A stretch of 64,000 bases of DNA from Molanna angustata (GCA_963576475.1 OY754970.1:27019091-27083090), one strand, 5' to 3'. Positions 32,109-42,605 are shown, numbered from the stretch's first letter. Notes: generated by a model from the sequence alone, not told the origin. Numbers and translations are program-made.

Positions 32109-32310
32109 GCCGACCGCCGTGGCACAGTTGGTAAGCTTATTAAGTAATTCTGTGCGGGCTTCCTGGGTTCGATCCACAGCAGAGGAAAAATTATTTAAAT
32201 TGATTTTTCTCGCTAATATTGCTTCTCTGGGCTGGAAACACTGGTAAGTTGGAAGATATGCCATTTGGCAACAAAATCGCCACTTGCGCAGGGTGCAAGG
32301 AAGTGAAAAA
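32109..32310 (+). repeat. SINE-C copy 1 (tRNA-derived, full)
   Basis: The tRNA-like head has GTGGCACAGTTGGTAAGCTT (box A side) and GGGTTCGATCCACAGCAGAG (box B). A short body is followed by the tail GTTGGAAGATATGCCATTTG-GCAACAAAATCGCC and 'acttgcgcagggtgcaagg'. Head, body and tail make a ~200 bp SINE. The same tail without a head occurs elsewhere, which suggests that the tail is borrowed from a partner LINE. Confidence 0.8.
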
Positions 32311-32394
32311 ATGAAAGCTAAAAAGAACATAGAAATTATACATTATAGCAAAAAAAATAAGGATTGGGAAAGAACAAGAAGAGGAAATCGAGAT

Positions 32395-32601
32395 CAGAGG
32401 GACAAGTCTGGTACAACCGGCGAAATCAAAACCCTCACATGGATACATCATGTGTTTACCCATATCATGGATATAATTATCATATGGAGTTCTATTAAGT
32501 ACATCTAAAGATATTATAGAACTCCATATGATAATTATATCCATGATATGGGTAATCGTGAGGGTTTTGATTTCGCCGGTCGGACCAGACTTGCTCCCCA
32601 G
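32395..32601. mobile_element. MITE family M1, copy 2
   Basis: This 207 bp element has the terminus CTGGGGAGCAAGTCTGGTCC at the right and a decayed CAGAGGGACAAGTCTGGTAC at the left. The internal arms 'cccatatcatggatataatt' onward are perfectly paired for about 37 bp. An additional ~15 bp ('acatggatacatcatgtgt') is present in the left arm relative to copy 1. Confidence 0.85.
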
Positions 32602-33555
32602 GTGTTTAGGGATAAATATTCCTTCTTTAGTTAATATTACGTAGCAAAGTAAAGGAAGGAAAATGAGGGGGATCAGGTATTATCGGAGCGATATCCCTGC
32701 TAGAGTTTGGAAAGCGAGAAATGGAAGTTCTTGAAAATGGAAAGCGAGTTTGACGAAGTTATATCAAGACTCAAATTATTCCAGAGTCTTGCTGAACGTA
32801 CTTCAAAGGAAGAGCTGAAAAATGTACTCTTCAATTTGCAAAAAAAACACACACACAATGTGATATCTCAGTCGAGTAGTAGAAATGTTTGACTAGTCTG
32901 AAAAAAAATAGATGATTGTTCATAAGATGGAAATAGAAATTACTGTTTCAAAAAATACAAGCATTCTTTAATGAGATTGTTGTAGGTTGTATTATCAACA
33001 TCTACATAAATACAACGTAGGTACGTAATATTCTTAAGTTTATTGGCAATCCAATGATGGAACTATCTTCATGTATATAGATTATATTATGTTTATGTAT
33101 AACAACTCCATGTTGGTCATAAAACCTCAGGGCGAGAGAGACGAAGATAGACGTCACCGCATGGTTGTTTATTAAAATAAACCCTGGATGAACGTGAATC
33201 CTTTATGAGTGTTTACTGCTGGGGCAAACGACCTTTATCGTCGAGTTGTATCTAACTCGACTATATCTATCTACTGTATGTAATAGTCAAGCACGAGATC
33301 GCAGAATCTAGAGAATGGGCGCGAGTCGAACAAAATCTGAGGGAGCCGATAACAATGAAAGAATATTACATATAATAAAAGCTACAGCGAAACCAAATGT
33401 ACACTTATATTCATTCATTGGATCAAAATACCCTGGATATCTTGGTATAAGTTCATTGAATATGAACTCTTAATTCATACTTGTTTTGATCGATTTTTAA
33501 ACCGAATCTTTTTCAAGGGAAATTCTTTGTATATATCACAGGTTTTCCAGCTACG
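32602..33555. other. No gene recognised
   Basis: A 61-codon frame (32707-32892) begins with an imperfect 'gtttggaaagcgagaa'/'atggaaagcgagttt' duplication. It has no family resemblance. The rest is AT-rich. Confidence 0.45.
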
Positions 33556-33560
33556 CTGGA

Positions 33561-34031
33561 TCTATTTATATATATAAAAATGGATTTTCGTTTATTTATA
33601 TGTGTCGTATGAACTCCCAAACCAACCACCCGATTGCGATGAAACTTTGGGAATTTTTTCAGCTCATTCAGGAGAAGGTTTATGCATTATAATTAATTTA
33701 TTTATTTATACGATATCTCACAAAAAAAATTGAAAAATAAGTTGATATTGAATTGATGTATAGTGGGTTTGTTCAGCAAAACTCCTATATACCCATACAT
33801 AAAATGGTATATTATAAAAAACTGGAATAATGCTTAAGGTTCAAGTACCTATATTTGTTTGAATAATTAAATAACATTTAAATGAATGAATGAATAGGGA
33901 CGGAAGGGACTGTATGGATGGAAGGGAAAAAAATACGGAATTATAATTAGCGAAACATACTAACGACCATTTTTATATATTTGGAGGTAGATAATTAAAC
34001 AGGCAGGACAACGTCTGCCGGGTTTTACTAG
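33561..34031 (+). mobile_element. Non-autonomous Helitron-like element
   Basis: The 5' end TCTATTTATATATATAAAAA, then TGGATTTTCGTTTATTTATA and 'cgattgcgatgaaactttg', is typical of insect Helitron-like (Helentron-type) non-autonomous elements. The 3' end has 'aggacaacgtctgccgggtt' followed by ACTAGT, matching the CTAG(T) terminus. There are no inverted termini and no Rep/helicase frame. A second copy with the same ends is at 34386-35311. Confidence 0.65.
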
Positions 34032-34567
34032 TGTATTTATAAAAACGTATATTCAAATTGTGCAGTGCGTTTTATTTTTCAATATTCGTACTTATTAATT
34101 GTTTCTTCAATGTTTGAATGAAAATTTCAAATGTGTCTAGGTTGTTTCAAATATACACACATGGTAGCATATATTGTAGTTTCTACTTTTGTCTTATTTA
34201 ATATTCATTATTTTTTTTTCTTACACTACTAAATTAATTAATAAGGTAATAATATATACATTTAATTTATGCTGGGCGTGACTATTTTTTTATATTGTAT
34301 ATCACCAGTTCACTTGTCCAGTCATTGTTTGTGTACTTCAAATAAAATAAAATAAAATACGTTTGTACCTTATCAAATGTTCTAATCTTTATAAATATAA
34401 TTCTTCTGTACGTGTATGTCACTGAACTCCTCCTAAACGGCTAAACCGATTATGATGAAACTTTTTTTGTGTGTTTATGTGAGTCCCTGAATGGTTTAGA
34501 TTCACAAAAATGAATTTTATACATTGATATAATAAAAGAATAACAAAAATATCAATCGTTATAAATA

Positions 34568-34642
34568 TTATTGGTTAGTCGGAAGAAATTGCCATACGGC
34601 AATAAACTCGCCACTTGCGCAAGGTGCAAGGAAGTGTTCATC
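34568..34642 (+). repeat. SINE-C/LINE-type 3' tail
   Basis: GGTTAGTCGGAAGAAATTGC, then CATACGGCAATAAACTCGCC and 'acttgcgcaaggtgcaagg', is the tail of SINE-C with no tRNA-like head. A (TTA)n run follows. Confidence 0.7.
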
Positions 34643-34673
34643 ATTCTTATTATTATTATTAATTAAATTAAAT

Positions 34674-34916
34674 TAAACACAACTTTGTGTACAGCACTAC
34701 AATTACAACTTTTATTCAAATGAATAATAATATTAAAAAATCTTCTACTTGTTACGAGAACAATGTTCCCTTTCTCAGGAGGTTACAAAGTATACTTTGT
34801 ATAGTATACTTTGTATCCTCCTGAGAAAGGGAACTTTGTTCTCGTAACATGTAGAGGAATTTTTATTCATTTGAATAAAAGTTATAATTGTAGTGGTGTA
34901 CACAAAGTTGTGTTTT
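34674..34916. mobile_element. 243 bp foldback element (M8)
   Basis: Two ~118 bp arms pair almost completely. They start AAACACAACTTTGTGTACA, run through 'ttacgagaacaatgttccct' and 'ttctcaggaggttacaaag', and meet near 34795. It is flanked by AATTAAATTAA and ATTTAATTAATT, compatible with insertion into AT-rich target DNA. No other copy was seen. Confidence 0.85.
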
Positions 34917-34974
34917 ATTTCATTTAATTAATTTCAAAATGATACCACAAAGTAAAAAAAAATCGTTTGTCGAT

Positions 34975-35240
34975 GATGCGTTATAAATAATTTCGGAATA
35001 AGCATGTTGAATACTGGCAACATTGCTTTCGATATGTCATAATAATATTATGCACTGTTGGTTATGACATTAAAACATGATGTTTTTCTAAACGCTCGCG
35101 CTGTCTGAATATTGCCTTTTTTAGGTGAGACAAGACTGACATGTGGGTATACGCATGTGTCGTGCTTCTTTTTATAAGGTAATCCACACCCGCACACCTG
35201 TTGCTGTGGGATATGTCGTGATAGCGTGTGGTATTTTTAT
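34975..35240. repeat. Repeat block shared with 31.6-31.9 kb (family C)
   Basis: At 35000-35060 the minus strand matches 31797-31860. From 35098 to 35240 the plus strand matches family C (31593-31755), including 'aggtgagacaagactgac', 'acccgcacacctg' and 'gggatatgtcgtgata'. The two parts are rearranged in order and orientation relative to 31.6 kb. Confidence 0.65.
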
Positions 35241-35368
35241 GTTTATTAAACCAGCTAATAACAGGAATGCCAACGTCGTTTGTGAAGGACAACGTCTGTC
35301 GGGTCCTCTAGTTTCTTATACAATCCGATAAAGAACATATAATAAATATCGTAATAATAATTTATTCA

Positions 35369-35465
35369 TACCATCACGGCATAACTAACAATGTGGGGAA
35401 ACCAGCGACAGGTGTGAATTACCTCATAAAAGGAAGCACGACACGAGCGTGTATCCCAAACACAA
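35369..35465 (-). repeat. Family C repeat, inverted copy
   Basis: The reverse complement reads 'ataccatcacggcata' in the outward direction, then 'caggtgtgaattacctcata' and 'ggaagcacgacac', matching 55860-56020. It lies 130 bp from the direct copy at 35.1 kb, so the two form an inverted pair around the Helitron-like 3' end. Confidence 0.65.
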
Positions 35466-35829
35466 TTCTATCGGAAGGAGATAGTGCTATACTTCATCGG
35501 CGAATTACTTAATCCATCTTTATTATTACAGAACTTGTTTTCTTTCGATGTCAAAGGATTATTAATTTGATAATAATATACAGATATCCATTTTCTAATT
35601 TAAAGGTCACTTTTAAGTACTAAGGCAGAAAATGTTCAAATAATTCACCAACCTTAGATTATTAGCCAACAATAACGATCTGTCGCATTGTGGAAAATGC
35701 TGGTTATTGTGAATCATTTTGACTTTTTCTTCATTCAGACGTGTAATCTAATTTGAGTTTAAAAATTCAACACTGTTTTTATCTTCTTCAATTATTTTAC
35801 TACGCCTGGTGCCAATTCGCCTGGTGAAG

Positions 35830-35932
35830 GACTTTTCAACTGGTGAAGGCCGGTTCAACTGGTGAAGGCCGGTTCAACTGGTGAAGGCCGTTTCAACTGG
35901 TGAAGGCCGTTTAAACTGGTGAAGTACATACG
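35830..35932. repeat. 19 bp minisatellite (TTCAACTGGTGAAGGCCGG)n
   Basis: About five units occur, the last ones with GGCCGTTT in place of GGCCGGTT. Each unit holds the same GGTGAAGG and TTCAACTGG words as the inverted terminus, so the array has grown out of the terminus itself. Confidence 0.9.
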
Positions 35933-36139
35933 TCAAACAGGAAGAGCCTTCAACACAAGCCTTCAAAGGACATAAAAAGAGACATCACAGATTGCCAAAC
36001 ATCTCATTCTCAATAACCATCCTACAAACGACAATAAACAAATCCCGCTACAACTTTGCAACAAAGGACTGAAATAAAAAATATTGGTACAACTAGAAAT
36101 TGTTAAGAATCTGAAAAATAATACCATCAATGAACAAAT

Positions 36140-36270
36140 TAACACACATAATTCTTCTCCTTCTTCTTAGTTTAGTAGACCTAGTTGGTCTGTTTTTCAG
36201 AAACTATGCCTCCTGGGATGACGAAGTCCAACTATCCTTCCATCTCTTGTGTGGTCTTCCGAGTACGCGG
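36140..36270 (-). pseudogene. RTE-like LINE 3' end, minus strand
   Basis: The reverse complement gives G-R-P-H-K-R-W-K-D-S-W-T-S-S-S-Q-E-A then stop, followed by a 3' UTR ending in AAGAAGAAGGAGAAG. GRPxKRWKDSWT is the C-terminal signature shared with 38.8, 39.95 and 62.75-63.1 kb. The end faces outward from its partner at 36535. Confidence 0.7.
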
Positions 36271-36534
36271 CGGCCAGAGGGGATTTCATTCGCCGCTATA
36301 TACGCAAGTCTATCACTATCCATCCTGGCTACTGGTCCCTCCAATGTCTTCTTCTGGATTTATTCCAACGAACGTTTTTCTTATTTTCCACACCTATTTT
36401 CCTAACGTTTTCCACATGTTTTCCTTATTTGAACATTGCGAACACGATCTCGGAGAGTTTTTTCATAACTCACCCTAACTTAATATTATCAAACCTAATA
36501 ATGCAAAGTAAAATATTATTTCAAAGTGTATTTT

Positions 36535-36660
36535 ATTTTTTTCCGGAAGTTCGCCCAAAAGATGGATGGATAGTTGGACTTCGTCATTTCAGGAGGCATA
36601 GTTTTTGAATAACAAACCAACAGGTCTACTATTAAAAGAGGAAGAGAAAGAAGTAGATTT
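36535..36660 (+). pseudogene. RTE-like LINE 3' end, plus strand
   Basis: 'gatggatggatagttggact' with 'tcgtcatttcaggaggcata' matches the reverse complement of 36180-36240. It continues 'acaggtctactattaaaaga' to an AAGAGGAAGAGAAAGAAG tail. With 36140-36270 it forms an inverted pair with outward tails about 270 bp apart. The sequence between (36270-36535) encodes frames of 90-119 codons that I cannot assign. Confidence 0.7.
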
Positions 36661-36904
36661 TCTCTTAATGTTTAGTAAGTATGTAGGTACCTAAATAATT
36701 AAAATGTGGATATATCCCACAGGTGAGTATACCCCACAGTTGCAACATACAAATCTAAAGGTAAGAAAGAGAGATTAGGACTAGATATTATATCTTAACG
36801 GTAACATCCACCCATCTGATTTGTATCAACGTAATAGAATAGAAGAAAAAAAAACACATCATGTAATGTTCACCAGTTGAAAAAGCCTTCACTAGGCGAA
36901 ACGA

Positions 36905-37595
36905 TCGTCCTCGATAGGAATAAAATAAGCATTAAAGATAAAATAAACGCTGCTTTATTTTTATAATGGAATTCTAGATAGACAAAGCTGTCATTGTGTT
37001 AGTAAAAATTGCTAATTTGAGAATATTTATTAAATAAATGCACAAGACGAAAAAAATAAACGCAGGTTTTATCATTTTAATTTAATCGTAATGGCTCGGT
37101 ATGGATGCAACTGAGACGACAGTTATGAGGAAGGGTTGAGAAAAAGAAAAGGTTTCCAGTTATCTGGTTCTTCCACTCGGGCTAAATGAACCGTCTTAGT
37201 TTCGTGTCCATAAAACATCAACGGCTTGGTAGGGAGGGGAGCACTCTGAGGTAAAGCTCGTCCCATCACATCGCCACACTGATGAAGCTAGGGATCACAG
37301 AGTAGTATATACTCGTATTGCTGTTTCACGGCTGGACGTCAATGTCCTCAATGCTAATATAAAACGATTGCTATTTCAGGTACATGTCCCAAACAATTCT
37401 TCGTGACCAGAACAATAAACTCGTATTTAGAAAAAAATATATATCGAACTCCAATACGTCGAAGCTGTCACGCCATACTAATCCGTTTGACAGGCAGATA
37501 GAGATAATCGATTGCTAAATTATTTGATATCTTTTTCCTGGTGTCGATTTCAGTTTTGAAACAAAAGATTTGGTTAAATTGATTAATACTATAAA
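36905..37595. other. No gene recognised
   Basis: A GC-balanced patch (37085-37350) stands out mildly from the AT-rich surroundings, but no frame over 60 codons or family motif was found in it. Confidence 0.4.
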
Positions 37596-37599
37596 CCAT

Positions 37600-38135
37600 T
37601 ACCCAAAGGAATATAGTGGGGAGTTATTAATTTGAAATTTTAAAGGCTTATTTTTGATTGCAGATTATCAACTAGTATCGATCATGCTGAGATTGTTTTA
37701 TGAAAGTTTCATCACAATGTATATTTATGTGTGTGCTGTGTGCTATATACGACGTGTTTATTCTACTTTATCGATTATAAACTAAAGTACTCATTCAATT
37801 CTTTTCAAATTTGTATATTATCAAATACTCGATTAAACCCCATTTGATTTTGAAGGATATCTGAATACCGCTTCAATATTTTTAACTGTCAAATATCTCA
37901 AAATGACCCCAAGTTTAGGAAATCGAAATATTTCATTCTTTAAATTTTAAAAAGGCATATTACTTTCATAAAATGGCATTGAAGGATTATCATGTTTTCA
38001 TAGTAAAATATTTAATTCAAAAATTATTTAACAAACTCATTTCATGAAAATGCTGAAAAATTTCCATAAAAAATTTGAACACTTTGTGTTGAGTGACTTG
38101 GTAGTGAGGAGTTTAGCGTTGGCGACAACCCACTA
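37600..38135 (+). repeat. Family E repeat
   Basis: It shares with 48640-49150 the series 'gggagttat.aatt', 'cagattatcaactagtatc', 'gaaagtttcatcacaatgta', 'attctactttatcgatta', 'aatgaccccaag' and 'aacaaactcatttcatgaaa'. Its last part, 'gtgacttggtagtgaggag' plus 'tagcgttggc', recurs at 49484 and in weak form at 14550 and 62090. Non-coding. Confidence 0.7.
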
Positions 38136-38394
38136 GTCTTTTATATGTCACATTCATTTCTTGCTTGTATGCTTTAATTATTTGCTATGATTTATTGTTC
38201 ATATATTTTGTCAATAATGCATGTGTCAATTAGAAAAAATATGAGAACATTATTCCACAGAGAATTTATTTTGTCCACCGACGATCTTTTTGGCTTATAA
38301 GACCATAGTCAACTTCCTAATGCGCATCCTTTAAACCACATCTTCGGTACATATACGAGGTAGGACAAAATATGTCAAATAAGACCTGTCTTTA

Positions 38395-38680
38395 TGAACA
38401 CGAGTAGACTATTAGGTATGCTTGATGGTGTTTAAGGGTTTGAACGACTTGGCTCCAAAATAATGTTCCACCGACAAGATATCTAACATTGAGTTCATCA
38501 GATCACAGAGTACCAACTCTTCAAGAGAATTATGTAGCGTCAATAAGGTGACTTACTTTGATCGCAGTTTCAGTGTGAACGGACATTTGAAGTGGAATAA
38601 ATTTCCCCCAGACATACGCGGAGCTCAGAGCATGACTATTTTGTTTCGTAGAGCCAACAAATAAGATATCATATTTCCCT
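38395..38680 (+). pseudogene. CR1/L2-like LINE C-terminus
   Basis: Frames give C-L-M-V-F-K-G-L-N-D-L-A-P-K-Y-C and, after a shift, YFDRSFSVNGHLKWNKFPP-DIRGAQSM. This matches the usual C-terminal pattern 'vyKxlnxLAPxYL ... RSFxvxGxxxWNxLPxxIR' of CR1/L2/BovB-type ORF2 proteins. Stops and a shift between the two parts make it a remnant. Confidence 0.75.
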
Positions 38681-38689
38681 TAGAGTGAT

Positions 38690-38940
38690 CTTAGGATATT
38701 GTAAGATGGGGTCGATAGAGAAGAAGGTTCTGGAAGGAATACGTTTCAAGAATGACAGTCTCAAGAACCTTTAAAGTACGCAGGGATAATTTTCCCCAAA
38801 AAAGTATACCTTCAGGACGTCCTCCCAAGAAATGGAAGGACAGCTGGCAGTCTACGTCACAAGAAAGAAGCTGAGGCAGGTAATAAACAGGCCAACAGGC
38901 CTTAATAGAGAGGAAGAAGAAGTGTGATCTTGTGTCACTA
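38690..38940 (+). pseudogene. RTE-like LINE C-terminal remnant
   Basis: The frame contains P-S-G-R-P-P-K-K-W-K-D-S-W-Q-S-T-S-Q-E-R-S then stop, and the segment ends in GAGGAAGAAGAAG. The GRPPKKWKDSW signature and the GAA tail are those of the 36.2 and 62.8 kb remnants. A related fragment with the same 'tggcagtc.acgtcacaag' follow-on is at 39.95 kb. Confidence 0.75.
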
Positions 38941-39044
38941 AATGGCGCCTTATATATTATTATTATTATATATATTCTCTAAAATAAGCATTTGCTTGTG
39001 GAATAAACTAATAAAGGCGGTGGACACAGAGCTAAAATAATTAA

Positions 39045-39310
39045 CTTTTTCTAGGGCGACCTCTGGAGCTTTTATCTTCCGTCATTCCTTCGGTGATAGT
39101 AACAAGCGGGATGTCTGATGTTATGGCCTATCCATTTGGATCTTTGTTGAGCAACCCTCTTTAGGAGTTGTCTCGTTTCTCCAATACCACATCGTATGGA
39201 ATGTGGTCTGACCAATGGATCCTAGCCATGACCCTGTAGCACCACATTTCTAAGGCAGCCAGACGTCCAGATTCTCTCCGGCTGATCGCTTGGTTTAGGG
39301 AATGTAGAAA
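39045..39310 (-). pseudogene. RTE-like LINE remnant, minus strand
   Basis: The reverse complement gives A-L-E-M-W-C-Y-R-V-M-A-R-I-H-W-S-D-H-I-P and then KRDNS-type residues with a stop. 'EMWCYRRxLRIxWxD' is a strongly conserved motif of insect RTE ORF2. It lies between two plus-strand fragments. Confidence 0.75.
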
Positions 39311-39879
39311 AGATACTTTAAATAATATTAGGTACTTCTGTTACTAGTTAGACGACTCATAAGTTAGTCAACTCGACCAAGATAGCAAACTATTTATAAA
39401 ATGAAGAATTAGTTAATATTTGGATTTTAAAGTTTAGAACTCTATTATGCTTTGGAATCTTATGCATTTGGTATTGTCAATGATAGGGATACAAAGATTA
39501 TTCTGCCATAATTCAAAGATTATCATGTCATTTTAATTTAATCCCATTGTTTTGGTTTGACAACGGGTGTTTCAAGATATACACCCACATAAGACCTGAA
39601 GATCTTGACTTTAGAGTGATTAAAGGGATTTACTTAGAAAAGATAATTCTTAAAAATGTGAAATCATGACGCTCCACTATACCACAACAGTGGAGAATAA
39701 CTACTTATAAAACAACAATAAAGACGTATTATTTATACACATTCTCATAGTGAAATAAATAGATTATTTTAAAAAATAATAAGCAAGCTGGAATGTACAA
39801 AAATATTACATAAATCGACTGACGACAGGTTGTAAGCCCTAATTAACCGGCTTCCCTTCTTTCTTAGCTTTGTATACGT

Positions 39880-40165
39880 GCTCGTGATAGAGTACGAAAC
39901 ACAGAAATCCGAAAGATGTGCAAAGTTGAGGATATCGTAAGATGAGGTTGACAGAAAAGAAGTAACAATGACAGACTCAAGAACCATCAAGTGGCCAAGG
40001 GCAATGTTTCCCAAGAAAGCATAAATCCAGGACGTACTCCCAAGATATGGAAGTACAGTTAGCAGTCCACGTCACAGGAGGGAAGCTGACACACAGGCCT
40101 AAAAAGAGAACAATTATACGCGCTGTCAGACGCTTATCACTCATTCTTTCTATGTGACCAAACAA
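39880..40165. pseudogene. Mixed LINE C-terminal remnants
   Basis: On the plus strand, 'ggacgtactcccaagatatg' encodes P-G-R-T-P-K-I-W-K with 'cagtccacgtcacaggagg' after it, as at 38.85 kb. On the minus strand at 40165-40110 the frame reads MFGHIERMSDKRLTARI, the GHxERM tail motif. Both strands therefore carry LINE scraps, implying a rearranged or nested insertion. Confidence 0.6.
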
Positions 40166-40169
40166 TTTA

Positions 40170-42295
40170 ATTTTTAATCTTATATAGAATATGTAGATTG
40201 ACTGCGAAATTCAAATCTTTATACTTGCAAAGTATTGTTGCTGTCGACTGCGGGTATAATATTTTGTAGGACCGCTGTCAGTCTGCTGTTTAATATATAC
40301 CTACTTATCGATGTTTTGTATATAATATGTGTATGTATGTTTTTATATCTAAGTTGTCCTTGGCACTTTGCTTTATTTTCTTTTTTATAAATATCTAATG
40401 TTATTAAAAAAATAATTTTGACTATTTTTAAGTTGGCTTACTCACAGACAGGCTATGCCTTGTAGGATTTTCGTGTGCACGGTTGATTTATTTTGATTGA
40501 TATTATGTATATTGTATGTTAACCGTGTACCAAATCTTAAATAAATAAATAAATAAAATAAAATAAAATAAAAATTGGTCATATTTATGATCGCTTAGGT
40601 GGGATAAAGACTCTTTTGTTATTTTATTTAGATTTCATTGTTTTGATAGATGTTGTCTCATAAAAGACACTCATGAATATGGGAAGGTACCTAATTTGAA
40701 ACAAGTCGAAATATTTCATGTGTATCTTTTCGGTTTTGAAAATTTATGCCGAAATAAAATAGTATGTAGTCTGCATATTTTATTGGGACATTTATATCTC
40801 TGATATGATCTTGGTTGCTATGTAAGTAAATATTTTGATGAACGATATCTTGACACGACACATGAATCACAAAGAAGAATGCTATAATTTTGTATTTGGA
40901 TTAGTGTCATGACGGATTGGTACTTAAATGTAAGCCTATAGTGTTGTTAAAGTTCACCAGATATATTAATGGTGTCATAAAAATATATACAGCCAAATCG
41001 TGTCTTTTGAGTTTCCGGAAAAATAGTTTTATACACTTTCTTGAGTGTTTTACAAGTACATAATACTTTTGCATATTGAAGATATCAAACAAGATTGAAA
41101 TATCGACGTATTTTTATTTCTCTTTTCACGGGACGATCGTTTTGTCATGTTCCTTTTGCCCTGTGAATAAGTGGCCAGTTTATAGCCAAATGGAAATTTC
41201 TTCCAACTAACCAGTTTTACCAGTCCAGAGAAGCAAATATTTCGTCGAAACCAGGACGTTGGTTCAGAAGCTAAACGGTTTACGAGTGTTTGGTAGAATT
41301 TTCATAATCAAAAGAATAACATCAAATTTTATTGAAAACGGCTCAAAGATGACGTGAAACGAAGTCGACTAAATACTTGATAATATGGAAAAATATTTCA
41401 TTAAAATAAAAAATGTTTTTTTGGCATGAAAAAATACCCTCGAGAAATGCCGTAAACATGAGATAAAAATTTGAATTTCAAAGTTAATTTCCTAATTAAT
41501 TCGGTTTTATTATAAAAAGTTCGGAAATTAAGGAAAAAAAAGAATTGAAGGTTATTAAGTCTTCCGATTCTCTCCTACGTAAGGTTATTGTTCAACTGTC
41601 TATTTATTGTAGTCGTAATTAATTTTTCTCTTGTAGGTACTTTAAAAAAGTAAAGATTTTTTGATCATTTTTTTTTTTGGTAATAATTTTAAGCATATTT
41701 AAATTAAAATAATTTTAAATTAAAATAAATAATTTTAAGCATTTTTTTGTTGTATTGTAGGTTTTGTACTTCTATGATTATGTAGGTACATCAATTGTGG
41801 ACAAAAGTAATTGGTCTGTCTATTTTACATTTCATAGTGTATTTTTATCTGTTTATTGTATAAGACTGTATTTGTCCCTTAAATAAATAAATAAATAAAA
41901 TAGCAAAACCTTTAAATTTTTCGTAATAACGAGTATATTTCTAGTATGTATGGATGCAGGTAGAGTGAAATTAGTGTATGATGTGCTAGAAGGTGATCTC
42001 GACCCTCAAAAGTGAGAACAAACATATGTATATGTATTTCAATATTAAAATTTTATAGATATATTTCTTATCATGTTTGTTTGCATATCATATTATGTAA
42101 CGTAGAAACAGAAGATTTTTAAACCAACGCTGCATACAGCTATCATCATCCAATGTCTGCAGGTATTTTGAAAATTAATTGGTATTATCACATTAGTGAA
42201 TATTGATTTCTACTCTGTTCAACAATTTTCAAGCTACGTAAAATTTACAATCATCTAATCTATACCAACTATGTTTTCAGCAGTATGTTATCTTT
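40170..42295. other. No gene; LINE-type ends
   Basis: An AATAAATAAATAAA end at 40540-40570 and another at 41880-41898 look like retroelement tails with unidentified bodies. At 41170-41215 the minus strand has the SINE-C tail module (TTGGAAGAAATTTCCATTTG). Otherwise it is AT-rich DNA without a coding signal. Confidence 0.45.
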
Positions 42296-42299
42296 ATTA

Positions 42300-42605
42300 T
42301 TAAGAACACAGTTGGCGATATAATGGATGAGGAAGAAAGTTCATGTGACATTATGGGTCGACATTTCACAAAATGGTTCAGCCATTCCGTTGGAGATTCA
42401 TGGCGGTTGTAATCCCCTGCAGAACGGAGTTCCCCTTCACATTTGTAGCTTATAAGTTATCATCCGGAGACTGCAGATGTTATCTCTTGCAAGAGGCGGA
42501 AACTGGTGGTGGTGACACTAATCTGGAACCTTCTAGAAAGGCAAACGAGAGGGAGATGGAGATTTCTCCTAGGAAAATTGGAACTGCTGAAATGTTATAT
42601 TAACT
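42300..42605 (+). other. Possible coding remnant of unknown origin
   Basis: This 300 bp is GC-balanced and lies after 'tatgttttcag', which could serve as a splice acceptor. One frame from 42323 reads MDEEESSCDIMGRHFTKWFS and stops after about 29 codons. A second frame (42373-42603, 76 codons) runs to a stop and has an acidic, Glu/Arg-rich end. Neither frame is clearly a known protein. RHFTKWF faintly recalls the short basic-aromatic motif of eIF4E-transporter proteins, but this is memory-level similarity. It could be an exon, a pseudogene or an unrecognised mobile element. Confidence 0.25.

Larger units (their letters stand above)
34386..35311 (+). mobile_element. Helitron-like element with nested insertions
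   Basis: The 5' end TCTTTATAAATATAATTCTT is followed by 'gaactcctcctaaacggcta' and 'accgattatgatgaaac'. The 3' end reads 'aggacaacgtctgtcgggtc' then CTCTAGT. Between them lie a SINE-C tail (34568), a 243 bp hairpin (34674-34916) and family C (35098). The element is therefore a composite that collected insertions or captured repeats. No Rep/helicase coding remains. Confidence 0.6.
35817..36900. mobile_element. 1,084 bp element with 32 bp inverted termini and a minisatellite
   Basis: The left terminus TTCGCCTGGTGAAGGACTTT-TCAACTGGTGAA and the reverse complement of 36869-36900 agree at about 29 of 32 positions. Similarity to 4225-4266 continues past the right terminus ('cgaggacgatcgtttcgcc'), so the true end may lie near 36930. 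Inside are a 19 bp tandem repeat and two inverted RTE 3' fragments. No transposase is visible. It looks like a non-autonomous element that has picked up LINE ends. Confidence 0.6.
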
